Shown here piece after piece: positions 18,762 through 28,911 of a stretch of 64,000 nt of DNA. This DNA is from Streptomyces leeuwenhoekii (GTDB lineage Bacteria > Actinomycetota > Actinomycetes > Streptomycetales > Streptomycetaceae): the NCBI RefSeq assembly GCF_001013905.1, contig NZ_LN831790.1:5222001-5286000 (forward strand), in the 5' to 3' direction. The position numbers and the translations under genes are program-made. The notes under the pieces are model-generated. The model ran no database searches. It was not told the DNA's origin and was given only the letters and a program-made list of their open reading frames with translations. Position 1 is the first letter of the stretch, and every line of letters begins with the position of its first letter.

Positions 18762-20187
18762 GGGACTCTCCCAGGTACTGCTCGGCGTGGCCGGCGATCA
18801 GGTCGAGGACGGCGGCGATGTCGGACGCCTTCGTCTCGGGATTGAGCAGGGTGAACTTCAGGTAGTGGCGCCCGGCCACCTTGGTGCCCGCGACCACGGC
18901 GTCGCCGGAGGCGAACAGGGCCTTGCGGGCGTAGAGGTTGGCGCGGTCGATCTCGGCGGGGTCGGTGACGGCCGCCGGGACGTAGCGGAAGACCAGGGTG
19001 GACAGTGACGGCCGGACGACGACGTCGAAGCGCGGGTCGGCGGCGAGGAGCTCCCAGCCCTCGGCCGCGAGATCGCAGACCTCGTCGAACAACTGCCCGA
19101 TGCCGTCGGCGCCCATCACGCGCAGCGTCATCCACAGCTTGAGCGCGTCGAAGCGGCGGGTGGTCTGCAGGGACTTGTCCACCTGATTGGGGATACGTTC
19201 CTGCACCATGCGGCGCGGGTTGAGGTACTCGGCGTGGTACGTGGCGTGGCGCAGCGTGGCGGCGTCGCGGACCAGCACGGCGGAGGAACTCACCGGCTGG
19301 AAGAAGGACTTGTGGTAGTCGACGGTGACCGAGTCGGCGCGCTCGATGCCGGCCAGGCGGTCCCGGTACTTCAGGGAGGCGAGCAGTCCGCAGCCGTAGG
19401 CGGCGTCGACGTGCATCCACACGCCGTACTGCGCGCACAGTTCGGCGATCTCGGGGAGCGGGTCGATGGAGCCGAAGTCGGTGGTGCCTGCGGTGGCGAC
19501 GACGGCCATGGGGACGAGGCCGTCCTGGGCGCAGCGCTCCAGCTCGCGGGCGAGGGCGACGGTCTGCATCCGCTTGTCGTGGTCGACCGGGATCGCGATC
19601 ACGGAGTCCTGGCCGAGGCCGAGCAGTTTCGCGGACTTCTTCACGCTGAAGTGGCTGACCTCGGAGGCGAGGATGCGCAGCTTGCCGAGGTCGTTGCTCT
19701 TGGCCTCCTCGCGGGCCAGCAGCAGCGCCTGGAGGTTGGACTGGGTGCCGCCGGAGGTGAACACGCCGTCCGCGGCCGGGCCGAGGCCGATGCGCCCGGT
19801 GGTCCAGTCGATCAGCTTGCGCTCGATGAGGGTGCCGCCGGCCGACTGGTCCCAGGTGTCGAGGGAGGAGTTGACGGCGGACAGCACCGCCTCGCCGAGC
19901 ACCGCCGGGATGACGACCGGGCAGTTGAGGTGGGCCAGGTAGCGGGGGTGGTGGAAGTAGATCGCGTCCCGGAGGTAGACCTCCTCCAGTTCGTCGAGGA
20001 CCGCGGTGGTGTCGTGCAGCGGCCGGTCCAGGTCGATCGCGTCGATGCGCGGCGAGAGGGCGTCGACGGTGACGCCGGTGAACGGACGGTCGGTGGTGGC
20101 GAGTTTCGCGGCCACCCGCTCGACTCCTTCGGTCACGGAGCGGCGGTACTGCTCCGCGGTGGTGTCGTTGAGCAGGTGCGAACGCAT
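18745..20187 (-). CDS. desA: PLP-dependent lysine decarboxylase, first step of desferrioxamine synthesis
   Basis: A 480-residue group II PLP decarboxylase that makes cadaverine from lysine. The Schiff-base lysine lies in VDYHKSFFQ at residue 293, preceded by a DAAYGCG segment and the usual [15 protein letters not shown] cofactor region. The ATG at 20187 follows CGGAGGA, and a perfect iron box lies 65 bases upstream. This is the first gene of the desABCD operon. Confidence 0.95.
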   Translation of the reverse strand: MRSHLLNDTTAEQYRRSVTEGVERVAAKLATTDRPFTGVTVDALSPRIDAIDLDRPLHDTTAVLDELEEVYLRDAIYFHHPRYLAHLNCPVVIPAVLGEAVLSAVNSSLDTWDQSAGGTLIERKLIDWTTGRIGLGPAADGVFTSGGTQSNLQALLLAREEAKSNDLGKLRILASEVSHFSVKKSAKLLGLGQDSVIAIPVDHDKRMQTVALARELERCAQDGLVPMAVVATAGTTDFGSIDPLPEIAELCAQYGVWMHVDAAYGCGLLASLKYRDRLAGIERADSVTVDYHKSFFQPVSSSAVLVRDAATLRHATYHAEYLNPRRMVQERIPNQVDKSLQTTRRFDALKLWMTLRVMGADGIGQLFDEVCDLAAEGWELLAADPRFDVVVRPSLSTLVFRYVPAAVTDPAEIDRANLYARKALFASGDAVVAGTKVAGRHYLKFTLLNPETKASDIAAVLDLIAGHAEQYLGESLDRAS

Positions 20188-20251
20188 GTGGGGGTCCTCC
20201 GGTGGGGACGGTCCGTGAGGGACGGGACAGGGCGGAGCCCGTGACTTCTAC

Positions 20252-20270
20252 TTAGGTTAGCCTAACCTAA
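20252..20270. promoter_or_regulatory. Iron box (DmdR1/DtxR type) of desABCD
   Basis: TTAGGTTAGCCTAACCTAA is a perfect 19-bp palindrome matching the DtxR/DmdR iron box. Its location before desA predicts repression of siderophore synthesis when Fe2+ is plentiful, as established for this operon in Streptomyces. Confidence 0.95.
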
Positions 20271-20404
20271 GTTGTAGAGACCAAGGGCGTCACAGGCGTG
20301 ACTGCCGTCACGTCGAGGCAGCCTCGAGCGGGCTTCAGGGCAGGGCGGTCGCCGCCGTGACCCCGGACGCGGGAGGCACGGCGGCCGCAGCAGCGGCGGG
20401 AGGG

Positions 20405-21274
20405 TCACTCCTGCTCGCGCAGCTCCTCCTCGGTCAGGCCCCGGCGCCAGTAGCCGACGAAGGTCACCCGGCGCCGGTCGATGCCGCGCTCGCCCACGAA
20501 GTGCCGGCGCATCTGCTTCACGCAGCCGGACTCGCCCGCGATCCACACGTACGGCCGGACGCCGGTGAGTTCGGCCTCGCGCACGGCCTCCAGGGCCAGG
20601 GGGGAGCCGTCGGCGGGGCGGTCGCACGCCTCGCGCACCAGCCAGGTCACCTCGGCGTCCGCGGCGGTCACCGGCTCCTGCACGTCACCGGCGTGCGGCA
20701 CCTCCAGCCAGACCCGGGCCCGGGTGCCCGCCGGCAGCGACTCCAGGATCGCCGAGGCGGCCGGTACGGCGGTCTCGTCGGCCCAGATCGCCACGAGGTC
20801 GGTGTCGGCCGGCGGACGGAAGCGGATGGCCCGGTTGTCGGCGATCGCGGGACCGATCAGCAGCACCTTGTCGCCGGCGCCGGCGCGGGCGGCCCAGCGG
20901 GAGGCCGGGCCCGCCGCCACGGCCGCCCCCGGCTCGACGCCGTGCAGCACGAAGTCGATGTCGATCTCGGCCGTGCGTCCGTCGGCGTCCCGCCGCAGCG
21001 CCCGCAGCGTGTAGGACCGCATCACCGCCCGCACCTCGTCCGGGAGTTCGCGCCAGCCCTGCCACCAGCCGTCGCCCAGCTCGACCGGCACGGCCGGCTC
21101 GCTCTGGCCGGGGTGCGGCAGGAACAGCGACAGCGACTGGTCGCGCCCGTCGGAGTGGAAGGCGTGCAGATCGGGCCCGGTGAAGGTGACACGGACCAGG
21201 GACGGGCCGAGCCGCCTCGTCCGTACGACCTGGAGGGAGAAGAAACGGAACGCGGCGGCTACGGCGGTGGTCAC
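20405..21274 (-). CDS. desF: Siderophore-interacting flavoprotein, ferrioxamine reductase
   Basis: A 289-residue member of the SIP/ViuB family that reduces Fe(III)-siderophore in the cytoplasm to release Fe(II). The FAD-binding motif RSYTLR lies near residue 101, and the NAD(P)H domain follows, ending with the WxRRGLTEEEL tail typical of the family. An AGGAGG sequence 4 bases upstream fixes the GTG at 21274; a TTG five codons earlier lies within that site and is unlikely. It follows desE by 32 bases on the same message. Confidence 0.9.
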   Translation of the reverse strand: MTTAVAAAFRFFSLQVVRTRRLGPSLVRVTFTGPDLHAFHSDGRDQSLSLFLPHPGQSEPAVPVELGDGWWQGWRELPDEVRAVMRSYTLRALRRDADGRTAEIDIDFVLHGVEPGAAVAAGPASRWAARAGAGDKVLLIGPAIADNRAIRFRPPADTDLVAIWADETAVPAASAILESLPAGTRARVWLEVPHAGDVQEPVTAADAEVTWLVREACDRPADGSPLALEAVREAELTGVRPYVWIAGESGCVKQMRRHFVGERGIDRRRVTFVGYWRRGLTEEELREQE

Positions 21275-21306
21275 GGTGCCTCCTGACAATCAGGACGGAC
21301 GGGGGA

Positions 21307-22356
21307 TCAGCTGACCTTCTTGGCGTTCTCGATGGCCTTGGCGAGGTTCTCGACCATCGGCACACACTTGTCGTACGAGAGGATCGGCTCGGGCGAGCGG
21401 GGGATGACCTGGCCGGCCTTGACCGCGGGCAGCTTCTTCCAGGTGCCCTCGCCGATGTCGGCGGGCTGGATGGCCGAGGAGCGGTCGTCCATCATGATGA
21501 TGTCGGCGCCGTACTTGTCGACGTTCTCCCAGCTCAGGCTCTCGAACCAGCCGCCGCCCTCGGCCTTGGCCTTCTCCGGCGGCTCGATGAAGTTCACGCC
21601 CAGGGCCTTGAAGTACTCCAGGTCCACCGAGAGGTTGGTGCCGGAGACGTAGAACAGGTCCTGGCTGGCCGAGCCCGCCATGACCTTGATGTCCGGCTTG
21701 GCCTTGGCGGCGGCGCGCAGCCGGGCGGAGGCGTCCTCGAACCGCTTCTTGGCGTCGGTGATCTTCTTCGAGGTCACGTCGGCGCCCAGCGTCCTGGCCA
21801 GCTCCAGCATGCGCTGCAGCGGCTGGGTGAGCTGGCGGTCGTAGACGGAGACGGCGACGCTCGGGGCGCCGACCGCGGTGATCTTGTCCTTCGACTCCTC
21901 CGGCACGTACCAGAGGGTGCCCGCGTCGTCGAAGGTCGTGGTGACCAGGAGGTCGGGGGCGAGGGAGGCGTACTTCTCGATGTTGAACTGGCCCCACTCG
22001 TTGCCGAGGTTGGTCACCTTGGTGATGTCCATGTCGCCGGCCTGGACGTCGGGCTTGCCGTCCTTGGTCCGGGTGGGACCGAAGACGCCCTTCACCTGGA
22101 CGCCGTAGTCGTGCAGCGCCGCCGCGACGCCGATGAAGGCGACGATGTTCGAGGGGACCTTGTCGGCCTTGGCCGTCTGGCCGCGGTCGTCCTTGAAGGT
22201 CCAGGGACCGGACTGCGCGGCAGCCGCCTCCTTGCCCGAGCCACCGCCGTTCGTGTCGTCGTCTCCGCAGGCTGCGAGCACGGCGCCGAGACCGAGGGCG
22301 CCGCCGGCGGCGAGGATTCCACGGCGGGTGAGGCGGGTAGCTCTGGCATTGGACAT
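21307..22356 (-). CDS. desE: Ferrioxamine-binding lipoprotein
   Basis: A 349-residue iron-siderophore binding protein of the FhuD/BtuF class. The N-terminus has twin arginines (TRRGILAAGG) and a lipobox LAAC with Cys30 as the lipid-attached residue, so it should sit on the outer face of the membrane. It captures ferrioxamines B and E for an ABC importer whose permease and ATPase genes are not here. An iron box 50 bases upstream predicts induction under iron starvation together with desF. Confidence 0.92.
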   Translation of the reverse strand: MSNARATRLTRRGILAAGGALGLGAVLAACGDDDTNGGGSGKEAAAAQSGPWTFKDDRGQTAKADKVPSNIVAFIGVAAALHDYGVQVKGVFGPTRTKDGKPDVQAGDMDITKVTNLGNEWGQFNIEKYASLAPDLLVTTTFDDAGTLWYVPEESKDKITAVGAPSVAVSVYDRQLTQPLQRMLELARTLGADVTSKKITDAKKRFEDASARLRAAAKAKPDIKVMAGSASQDLFYVSGTNLSVDLEYFKALGVNFIEPPEKAKAEGGGWFESLSWENVDKYGADIIMMDDRSSAIQPADIGEGTWKKLPAVKAGQVIPRSPEPILSYDKCVPMVENLAKAIENAKKVS

Positions 22357-22406
22357 GGGCGTGACTGCTTTCGAACGGGGCGGAGCATCCGCCGGACAAT
22401 TCGAAG

Positions 22407-22425
22407 GTAGGTTAGCCTAACCTCA
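22407..22425. promoter_or_regulatory. Iron box of desE-desF
   Basis: GTAGGTTAGCCTAACCTCA matches the iron-box palindrome in its central 15 bases and differs only at the ends from the desA copy. It lies 51 bases before the desE start. Confidence 0.92.
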
Positions 22426-22483
22426 GATCTTGTCCAGAGGGCGGGGTCACACCGCGCCGGCCGAACAGGACGCGCGGCGGCCA

Positions 22484-22500
22484 CCGCGAGCCCCTCGCGG
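22484..22500 (-). terminator. Probable terminator of the isovalerate/leucine operon
   Basis: CCGCGAG-CCC-CTCGCGG forms a 7-bp stem, extendable with mismatches through the flanking GGCGGC/GCCGCC, 33 bases past the stop of the acyl-CoA dehydrogenase. Confidence 0.5.
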
Positions 22501-22533
22501 CAGCCGCCGGTACGCGCCGGGGACGGGCGCTTT

Positions 22534-23694
22534 TCAGCCCGCCAGCCCCAACTCCCGCGCGATGAGCATGCGCTGGACCTCGCTCGTCCCCTCGCCGATC
22601 TCCAGGATCTTCGAGTCCCGCCACATGCGGGCGACCGGATACTCGTTCATGAAGCCGTAACCGCCGTGGATCTGGGTGGCGTCACGGGCGTTGTCCACGG
22701 CGACCGTGGAGGAGTAGAGCTTGGCCACCGCCGCCTCCTTCTTGAACGGCTCGCCCGCCACCAGGCGGGACGCGGCGTCGCGCCAGGCCAGCCGAGCGGT
22801 GTGCGCCTTCATCTCCATGTCGGCGATCTTGAACTGGATCGCCTGGTTCGCCCCGATCGGGCGGCCGAAGGCGTGACGTTCCTTCGCGTACCTGACCGAC
22901 TCGTCCACACAGCCCTGCGCCAGACCCGTGGCCAGCGCGGCGATGGCGACGCGGCCCTCGTCGAGGATGCGCAGGAACTGGGCGTAGCCGCGGCCCTCTT
23001 CACCCAGCAGGTTCTCCGCCGGGACGCGCACGTCGTCGAAGGACAGCTCGCGGGTGTCGGAGGCGTTCCAGCCGACCTTCGAGTACGGCGGCGCCACCGT
23101 GAAGCCCGGCGTCCCGGACGGCACGACGATGGCCGAGATGCGCGGCTTGCCGTCGGCCTTGCGGCCGGTGACCGCGGTGACCGTCACCAGGCCCGTGATG
23201 TCCGTGCCGGAGTTGGTGATGAAGCACTTGGTGCCGTTGATCACCCACTCGTCCGTCTCCTCGTCCAGCCGCGCCGTGGTCCGGGTCGCGCCCGCGTCCG
23301 AGCCGCCGTCCGGCTCGGTCAGCCCGAACGCGCCGAGCATCTCGCCCGCGCACAGCCGCGGCAGCCAGGTGCGCTTCTGCTCCTCGGTGCCGAACAGATG
23401 GATCGGCATCGCGCCGAGCGAGACGCCCGCCTCCAGGGTGATGGCCACCGAGGAGTCGACCCGGGCCAGCTCCTCCAGCGCGATGCCCAGCGCCAGGTAG
23501 TCGCCGCCCATGCCGCCGTACTCCTCGGGGAACGGCAGCCCGAACAGCCCCATGCGGCCCATCTCCCGGACGATCTCGTACGGGAACTCGTGCCGCTCGT
23601 AGAAGTCGCCGATCTTCGGCGCCACGACCTCGTGCGCGAACTCCTCGACCGTGCGCCGGAGTTCTTCCAGTTCGGGGGAGAGCTTGTGGTCCAT
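22534..23694 (-). CDS. acdH: Acyl-CoA dehydrogenase of the leucine/isovalerate cluster
   Basis: A 386-residue FAD acyl-CoA dehydrogenase. It has the usual three domains, with the FAD/substrate segment AFGLTEPDGGSDAGA near residue 135 and a C-terminal helical domain. The C-terminal EIGEGTSEV carries Glu368, the catalytic base position of short- and medium-chain enzymes; isovaleryl-CoA dehydrogenases usually have a small residue there. Position after HMG-CoA lyase and methylcrotonyl-CoA carboxylase points to isovaleryl-CoA or another branched acyl-CoA as substrate. AAGGAG overlaps the end of the lyase gene, and the ATG at 23694 is six bases past that stop; GTG 23700 is possible. Confidence 0.88.
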   Translation of the reverse strand: MDHKLSPELEELRRTVEEFAHEVVAPKIGDFYERHEFPYEIVREMGRMGLFGLPFPEEYGGMGGDYLALGIALEELARVDSSVAITLEAGVSLGAMPIHLFGTEEQKRTWLPRLCAGEMLGAFGLTEPDGGSDAGATRTTARLDEETDEWVINGTKCFITNSGTDITGLVTVTAVTGRKADGKPRISAIVVPSGTPGFTVAPPYSKVGWNASDTRELSFDDVRVPAENLLGEEGRGYAQFLRILDEGRVAIAALATGLAQGCVDESVRYAKERHAFGRPIGANQAIQFKIADMEMKAHTARLAWRDAASRLVAGEPFKKEAAVAKLYSSTVAVDNARDATQIHGGYGFMNEYPVARMWRDSKILEIGEGTSEVQRMLIARELGLAG

Positions 23695-23699
23695 CGGTG

Positions 23700-24671
23700 T
23701 CACTGCTCCTTGTGGGAGGCGGGGGATGCGACGGTGGGCGCCAGGGCGCGCACGGTGCGGGACGGGCTGGGCCGGCCCAGCCGTTCGGCCATCCACACGC
23801 TCGTGGCGACGAGACGGCCGAGGTCGACTCCGGTGTCGATGCCGAGGCCCCGCAGCATCCACACCAGGTCCTCGGTGGCGAGGTTGCCGGTGGCCGACTT
23901 CGCGTACGGGCAGCCGCCCAGGCCGCCCGCCGAGGCGTCGACGGTGGTGACGCCGTGCTGGAGCGCGGCGAGCGTGTTGGCCAGCGCCTGGCCGTAGGTG
24001 TCGTGGAAGTGCACGCCCAGGGCGCTCACCGGGACGCCGGCCTCCTCCAGCGCCGCCAGCAGCGCGGTGACATGGCCCGGGGTGGCCACCCCGATGGTGT
24101 CGCCCAGGCTCAGCTCGTCGCAGCCCTGGTCGAGCAGGGCGCGGCAGACCCGGACGACCCGGGGGAGCGGGACCGGGCCCTCCCAGGGGTCGCCGAAGCA
24201 CATCGAGAGGTAGCCGCGGACATGGACGCCCTCCGCCTTCGCCCGCGCCACCACCGGCTCGAACATGGCGAGCGCCTCGTCCACCGTGCGGTTCAGATTG
24301 GCCTTGGCGAAGGACTCCGTGGCGCTGGCGAAGACGGCCACCCGCCGGGCGCCGAGCCGCAGCGCCCGGTCCAGGCCCCGTTCGTTGGGGACGAGGACCG
24401 GCAGCGCCACCGGCAGACCGGCCACGAGCGGGTACAGCCGCTCGGCGTCGGCGAGCTGGGGCACCCACTCGGGCCGGACGAAGCTGGTCGCCTCGATCGT
24501 GGTCAGCCCCGCGTCCGCGAGGCGGCGGACGAACTCCGCCTTCACCTCGGTGGGCACGGTCGCCTTCTCGTTCTGCAGGCCGTCGCGGGCGCCGACCTCG
24601 TGGATGCGCACCCGGGCGGGAAGCCCCGCCGCCGGTACGGCCATGGGGAGCGCGAGAGCGTCAGTCGTCAT
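23700..24671 (-). CDS. Hydroxymethylglutaryl-CoA lyase
   Basis: A 323-residue DRE-TIM lyase that splits HMG-CoA to acetoacetate and acetyl-CoA, the last step of leucine breakdown. The DRE-TIM start [11 protein letters not shown] is near residue 28, and the signature [14 protein letters not shown] with its catalytic Cys lies near residue 265. The ATG overlaps the end of the carboxylase alpha gene by 11 bases, so both are one transcript and coupled. Confidence 0.94.
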   Translation of the reverse strand: MTTDALALPMAVPAAGLPARVRIHEVGARDGLQNEKATVPTEVKAEFVRRLADAGLTTIEATSFVRPEWVPQLADAERLYPLVAGLPVALPVLVPNERGLDRALRLGARRVAVFASATESFAKANLNRTVDEALAMFEPVVARAKAEGVHVRGYLSMCFGDPWEGPVPLPRVVRVCRALLDQGCDELSLGDTIGVATPGHVTALLAALEEAGVPVSALGVHFHDTYGQALANTLAALQHGVTTVDASAGGLGGCPYAKSATGNLATEDLVWMLRGLGIDTGVDLGRLVATSVWMAERLGRPSPSRTVRALAPTVASPASHKEQ

Positions 24672-26586
24672 GGCCCGCCTCCTCGGGAGCGATGACCGCC
24701 AGCACCTGGTCCATGGCGACCGCGGTGCCGGGGGTGACGTCCAGCTCGGTGACCGTGCCGGCGTGCGGGGCGGTGATGACGTGCTCCATCTTCATCGCCT
24801 CGACGACCAGCAGGCTCTGTCCGGCGCTCACCTCGTCGCCCACGGCGACCTTCACCACCGTCACCGTGCCCGGCATGGGCGCGGTCAGCGAGTCGGCGCC
24901 CGCGTGGGCGGCCCGGCCGAGGGAGGCGGCGACCGGGTCGTGGTCGCGGACCTGCCAGGCGTCGCCGTCGCGGCCCAGCCAGTCGCCGGCCCGGTGGAAG
25001 GTGTGGCGGACGCCGTCCAGGACCACCGTCACCTCCTCACCGGTGACGGTGTGGGTGCCGCGCGGGGTGTGGACCACGGGCTCGGCACCGGCCGCGCGCA
25101 GGGGGAAGGCGACCGGCTTCGGCTCGCCGCCCAGCCGCCAGCCGCTGGGCACCGAGAACGGGTCCGTCCAGCCGCCCCCGCGCGGGCGCAGCGCGTCCAG
25201 GCGGACGGCCGCCGCCGCCTCGTACACCTCCTCCGGCACCCCGGACGCGACGAGCCCGTCCACCTCCCGCTCGACCAGCCCGGTGTCCAGATCGCCGGCG
25301 ACGACCGCCGGGTGGGCCAGCAGCCGCCGCAGGAACCCGGCGTTGGTCTGCACGCCCAGCGTGACCGTCTCCGCCAGCGCCGCCCGCAGCCGGCGCAGGG
25401 CCGTCGGGCGGTCCGGACCGTACGCGATCACCTTCGACAGCATCGGGTCGTACAGGCTGCCGACCTCGGTGCCCTCGCTGAGCCCGGAGTCGGTGCGCAC
25501 CCCGTCGCCCTGCGGCTCGCGCAGCCGGAGCACCGTGCCGCCGGACGGCAGGAAGCCGCGGGAGGGGTCCTCGGCGCACAGCCGGGCCTCGACGGCGTGC
25601 CCGGTGAGCGTGATGCCGTCCTGCCCGAAGGGCAGCGGCTCGCCCGCCGCGACCCGCACCTGCCACTCCACCAGGTCCAGGCCGGTGACCAGCTCGGTGA
25701 CCGGGTGCTCCACCTGGAGGCGGGTGTTCATCTCCATGAAGTAGTACGACGAGGGGTCGCCGCCCGGCACGATGAACTCCACCGTGCCCGCGCCCCGGTA
25801 GCCGCAGGAGCGGGCCGCCTGGACCGCCGCCTCGCCCATCGCGGCCCGGGTCGCCTCGTCCAGGAGCACGCTGGGCGCCTCCTCGATGATCTTCTGGTGC
25901 CGCCGCTGGAGCGAGCACTCCCGCTCCCCGAGGTGGACCACGTTCCCGTGGCCGTCGGCCAGGACCTGGATCTCGATGTGCCGGGGCCGGTCGACCCACC
26001 GCTCCACCAGCAGGGTGTCGTCGCCGAAGGAGGCGCGCGCCTCGCGGCGGGCCGCCGCGATCTCCTCCTCCAGCCGGTCCAGGTCCCGCACCAGGCGCAT
26101 GCCCTTGCCGCCGCCGCCCGCGCTGGGCTTCAGCAGGACGGGCGCCCCCAGCTCGCGGGCCGCCCCGGCCAGGTCCGGGTCCCGCCCGCCGGGCACCACG
26201 GGCACCCCGGCCTCCCGCACCGTCTCCTTGGCGCGGATCTTGTCGCCCATCAGGGAGATCGCCTCGGCCGGAGGCCCGATGAAGACCAGCCCCGCCGCCT
26301 CGCAGGCGCGCGCGAAGCCGGCGTTCTCCGCCAGGAAGCCGTAACCGGGGTGGACGGCCTGGGCGCCGGTGCGGGCGGCGGCCTCCAGCAGCCGCTCGAC
26401 GCACAGATAGCTCTCGGCCGCGGGCGCCGGACCGATCCGTACGGCGGTGTCGGCCTCCCGTACGTGCCGGGCGCCGGCGTCGGCGTCGGAGAAGACGGCC
26501 ACGGAGCGCACGCCCAGCGCGCGCAGGGTCCGGACGACCCGGACGGCGATCTCGCCCCGGTTGGCCACGAGCACGGTGTCGAACAT
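24661..26586 (-). CDS. Acyl-CoA carboxylase biotin-carrying alpha subunit, probably methylcrotonyl-CoA
   Basis: A 641-residue biotin carboxylase fused to a biotin carrier. The N-terminal ATP-grasp carboxylase (residues 1-450) includes the glycine-rich GGGGKGM loop and the [14 protein letters not shown] active-site segment. A BT linker follows, and the C-terminal VEAMKMEH places the biotinylated Lys at 599. It carboxylates biotin for the partner carboxyltransferase encoded just upstream. I took the ATG at 26586, preceded by GGGGGA; a GTG at 26607 would overlap the neighbour. Leucine pathway assignment is from gene order. Confidence 0.9.
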   Translation of the reverse strand: MFDTVLVANRGEIAVRVVRTLRALGVRSVAVFSDADAGARHVREADTAVRIGPAPAAESYLCVERLLEAAARTGAQAVHPGYGFLAENAGFARACEAAGLVFIGPPAEAISLMGDKIRAKETVREAGVPVVPGGRDPDLAGAARELGAPVLLKPSAGGGGKGMRLVRDLDRLEEEIAAARREARASFGDDTLLVERWVDRPRHIEIQVLADGHGNVVHLGERECSLQRRHQKIIEEAPSVLLDEATRAAMGEAAVQAARSCGYRGAGTVEFIVPGGDPSSYYFMEMNTRLQVEHPVTELVTGLDLVEWQVRVAAGEPLPFGQDGITLTGHAVEARLCAEDPSRGFLPSGGTVLRLREPQGDGVRTDSGLSEGTEVGSLYDPMLSKVIAYGPDRPTALRRLRAALAETVTLGVQTNAGFLRRLLAHPAVVAGDLDTGLVEREVDGLVASGVPEEVYEAAAAVRLDALRPRGGGWTDPFSVPSGWRLGGEPKPVAFPLRAAGAEPVVHTPRGTHTVTGEEVTVVLDGVRHTFHRAGDWLGRDGDAWQVRDHDPVAASLGRAAHAGADSLTAPMPGTVTVVKVAVGDEVSAGQSLLVVEAMKMEHVITAPHAGTVTELDVTPGTAVAMDQVLAVIAPEEAGHDD

Positions 26587-26603
26587 CGGTTCCAGTCCCC
26601 CTG

Positions 26604-28220
26604 TCACATCCGGAAGACGCCGAACTGGGGTTCACCCAGCGGCGCGTGGGCGCACGCGGTCAGGGCCAGCCCCAGCACCTGCCGGGTCTCCAGCGGGTCG
26701 ATCACGCCGTCGTCCCACAGGCGTGCGGTGGCGTAGTAGGCGTTGCCCTGGCGCTCGTACTGCGCGCGGATCGGCGCCTTGAACGCCTCTTCCTCCTCGG
26801 CGGGCCACTCCTCCCCGCGGGCTTCGACCTGGTCCCGCTTGACGGTGGCGAGGACGGAGGCGGCCTGCTCGCCGCCCATGACCGAGATCTTGGCGTTGGG
26901 CCACATCCACAGGAAGCGGGGGGAGTACGCCCGTCCGCACATGGAGTAGTTGCCCGCCCCGTACGAGCCGCCGACCACGACCGTCAGCTTCGGCACCCGG
27001 GTGCAGGCCACCGCCGTGACCATCTTGGCGCCGTGCTTGGCGATGCCCCCGGCCTCGTAGTCCCGCCCGACCATGAACCCGGAGATGTTCTGCAGGAACA
27101 CCAGCGGGATCCCGCGCTGGTCGCACAGCTCGATGAAGTGGGCGCCCTTCTGGGCGGACTCGGCGAACAGGATGCCGTTGTTGGCGACGATCCCCACCGG
27201 GTGGCCGTGGATCCGGGCGAAGCCGGTGACCAGGGTCTGCCCGAACTCGGCCTTGAACTCCGCGAACCGCGAGCCGTCGACCACCCGCGCGATGATCTCG
27301 CGGACGTCGTAGGGGGTGCGGGGGTCTACCGGCACGGCGCCGTAGAGCCCGTACGGATCGGCCTTGGGCTCGACCGTCTCGGCCACCTCCCAGGCCAGCG
27401 GCCCGCGCGCGGGGAGGGTGGAGACGATGGTCCGCACGATGCGCAGGGCGTGCGCGTCGTCCTCGGCGAGGTGGTCGGTCACGCCCGACACCCGCGCGTG
27501 GACCTCGCCGCCGCCCAGCTCCTCGGCGGTGACCACCTCGCCGGTGGCGGCCTTCACCAGCGGGGGGCCGCCCAGGAAGATCGTGCCCTGGTTCCGGACG
27601 ATGACGGCCTCGTCGCTCATCGCGGGCACGTACGCCCCGCCGGCCGTGCAGGACCCCATCACCGCCGCGATCTGCGGGATGCCGGCACCCGACATCCGGG
27701 CCTGGTTGTAGAAGATCCGCCCGAAGTGGTCCCGGTCGGGGAAGACCTCGTCCTGCATCGGCAGGAAGGCGCCGCCGGAGTCGACCAGGTAGACGCAGGG
27801 CAGGCGGTTGTCCAGCGCCACCTCCTGGGCGCGCAGGTGCTTCTTCACCGTCATCGGGTAGTACGTCCCGCCCTTGACGGTGGCGTCGTTGGCGACGATC
27901 ACGCACTCCCGGCCGGCCACCCGGCCGATCCCGGCGACGACCCCGGCGGCCGGGGCCTGCCCGTCGTACATCCCGTCGGCCGCCAGCGGCGCCAGCTCCA
28001 GGAAGGGCGAGCCCGGGTCCAGGAGCGTGTCCACGCGGTCGCGCGGCAGCAGCTTGCCCCGGGCGGTGTGCCGGGCCCGCGCCTTCTCGCCGCCGCCCAG
28101 CCGCGCCGCGGCGAGCTTGGCGCGCAGTTCCCCGACGAGGGCGCGGTGCGCCTCCTCGTTGGCACGAAACGCCTCCGACGCGGGATCGGCCGCGCTCGTC
28201 AGCTCCGGTGCCTCGTGCAT
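26604..28220 (-). CDS. Acyl-CoA carboxylase carboxyltransferase beta subunit, probably methylcrotonyl-CoA
   Basis: A 538-residue crotonase-fold carboxyltransferase with N- and C-terminal halves, the usual size for methylcrotonyl- or propionyl-CoA beta subunits. Oxyanion-hole glycines are visible in the [17 protein letters not shown] segment (near residue 190) and in [18 protein letters not shown] (near residue 420). With the alpha subunit and HMG-CoA lyase it makes the leucine route from 3-methylcrotonyl-CoA to 3-methylglutaconyl-CoA; a hydratase for the next step is not in this cluster. Its promoter region carries two GTTAACG-type operators shared with the divergent TetR gene. Confidence 0.9.
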   Translation of the reverse strand: MHEAPELTSAADPASEAFRANEEAHRALVGELRAKLAAARLGGGEKARARHTARGKLLPRDRVDTLLDPGSPFLELAPLAADGMYDGQAPAAGVVAGIGRVAGRECVIVANDATVKGGTYYPMTVKKHLRAQEVALDNRLPCVYLVDSGGAFLPMQDEVFPDRDHFGRIFYNQARMSGAGIPQIAAVMGSCTAGGAYVPAMSDEAVIVRNQGTIFLGGPPLVKAATGEVVTAEELGGGEVHARVSGVTDHLAEDDAHALRIVRTIVSTLPARGPLAWEVAETVEPKADPYGLYGAVPVDPRTPYDVREIIARVVDGSRFAEFKAEFGQTLVTGFARIHGHPVGIVANNGILFAESAQKGAHFIELCDQRGIPLVFLQNISGFMVGRDYEAGGIAKHGAKMVTAVACTRVPKLTVVVGGSYGAGNYSMCGRAYSPRFLWMWPNAKISVMGGEQAASVLATVKRDQVEARGEEWPAEEEEAFKAPIRAQYERQGNAYYATARLWDDGVIDPLETRQVLGLALTACAHAPLGEPQFGVFRM

Positions 28221-28250
28221 CCTGCGGTCCCCTCACCCAGTGTTCCACCA

Positions 28251-28266
28251 GTTAATGAGCGTTAAC
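28251..28266. promoter_or_regulatory. TetR-type operator 1 in the leucine-cluster divergon
   Basis: GTTAATGAGCGTTAAC is a 16-bp near-perfect palindrome of the form GTTAACG-NN-CGTTAAC. It lies 31 bases before the carboxyltransferase ATG. Confidence 0.65.
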
Positions 28267-28278
28267 GCATTTCCCTCA

Positions 28279-28296
28279 GGTTAACGACCGCTAACC
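28279..28296. promoter_or_regulatory. TetR-type operator 2 in the leucine-cluster divergon
   Basis: GGTTAACGACCGCTAACC repeats the same GTTAxCG-NN-CGxTAAC pattern. It lies 22 bases before the TetR ATG; together with operator 1 it can shut both divergent promoters. Confidence 0.7.
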
Positions 28297-28317
28297 TCGC
28301 TGTCTAGAATCGTCTCC

Positions 28318-28911
28318 ATGGCCACCAGAACCGACGCCCCCACCCGCCGCGAGCAGATCCTCAAGGAGGCCGCCCGGCTCTTCGCCGAGCGCGGCTTCCA
28401 CGGGGTCGGGGTGGACGAGATAGGCGCGGCGGTGGGGATCAGCGGCCCCGGTCTGTACCGGCACTTCGCCGGCAAGGACGCGATGCTCGCCGAGCTGCTG
28501 GTCGGCATCAGCGATCAGCTCCTGACGGGTGCGAAGCGGCGCCTGGCGGAGGCCGGGTCGACGGCCCCCGGGGCGGTCCTCGACTCGCTCATCGAGGGGC
28601 ACATCGACTTCGCGCTCGACGACCGCCCGCTCATCACCCTGCACGACCGCGAGCTGGACCGCCTCCGGGACGCCGACCGCAAGCTGGTGCGGCAGTTGCA
28701 GCGGCAGTACGTGGAACTGTGGGTGTCGGTGGTGCGCGAGGTCTACCCGGCCCTCACGGAGCCGGCCGCCCGCTCGGCGGTCCACTCGGTCTTCGGTCTG
28801 CTGAACTCCACGCCCCACCTCGGCCGCCGGGGCTCCCTGCCCGGCCGGGACGCGACCGCGGAGCTGCTGCACCGGATGGCGCGGGGGGCGTTCGCGGCGG
28901 CGGGGGGCTGA
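28318..28911 (+). CDS. TetR-family regulator of the branched acyl-CoA cluster
   Basis: A 197-residue TetR protein. The N-terminal DNA-binding domain is complete (residues 8-55; RREQILKEAARLFAERGFHGVGVDEIGAAVGISGPGLYRHF), followed by a helical ligand domain with the SACE_7040/AcrR-like DRPLITLHDRELDRLRDADRK segment. Divergent position and the paired operators make it the likely local repressor, probably released by an acyl-CoA. The ligand is unknown. Confidence 0.88.
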   Translation: MATRTDAPTRREQILKEAARLFAERGFHGVGVDEIGAAVGISGPGLYRHFAGKDAMLAELLVGISDQLLTGAKRRLAEAGSTAPGAVLDSLIEGHIDFALDDRPLITLHDRELDRLRDADRKLVRQLQRQYVELWVSVVREVYPALTEPAARSAVHSVFGLLNSTPHLGRRGSLPGRDATAELLHRMARGAFAAAGG

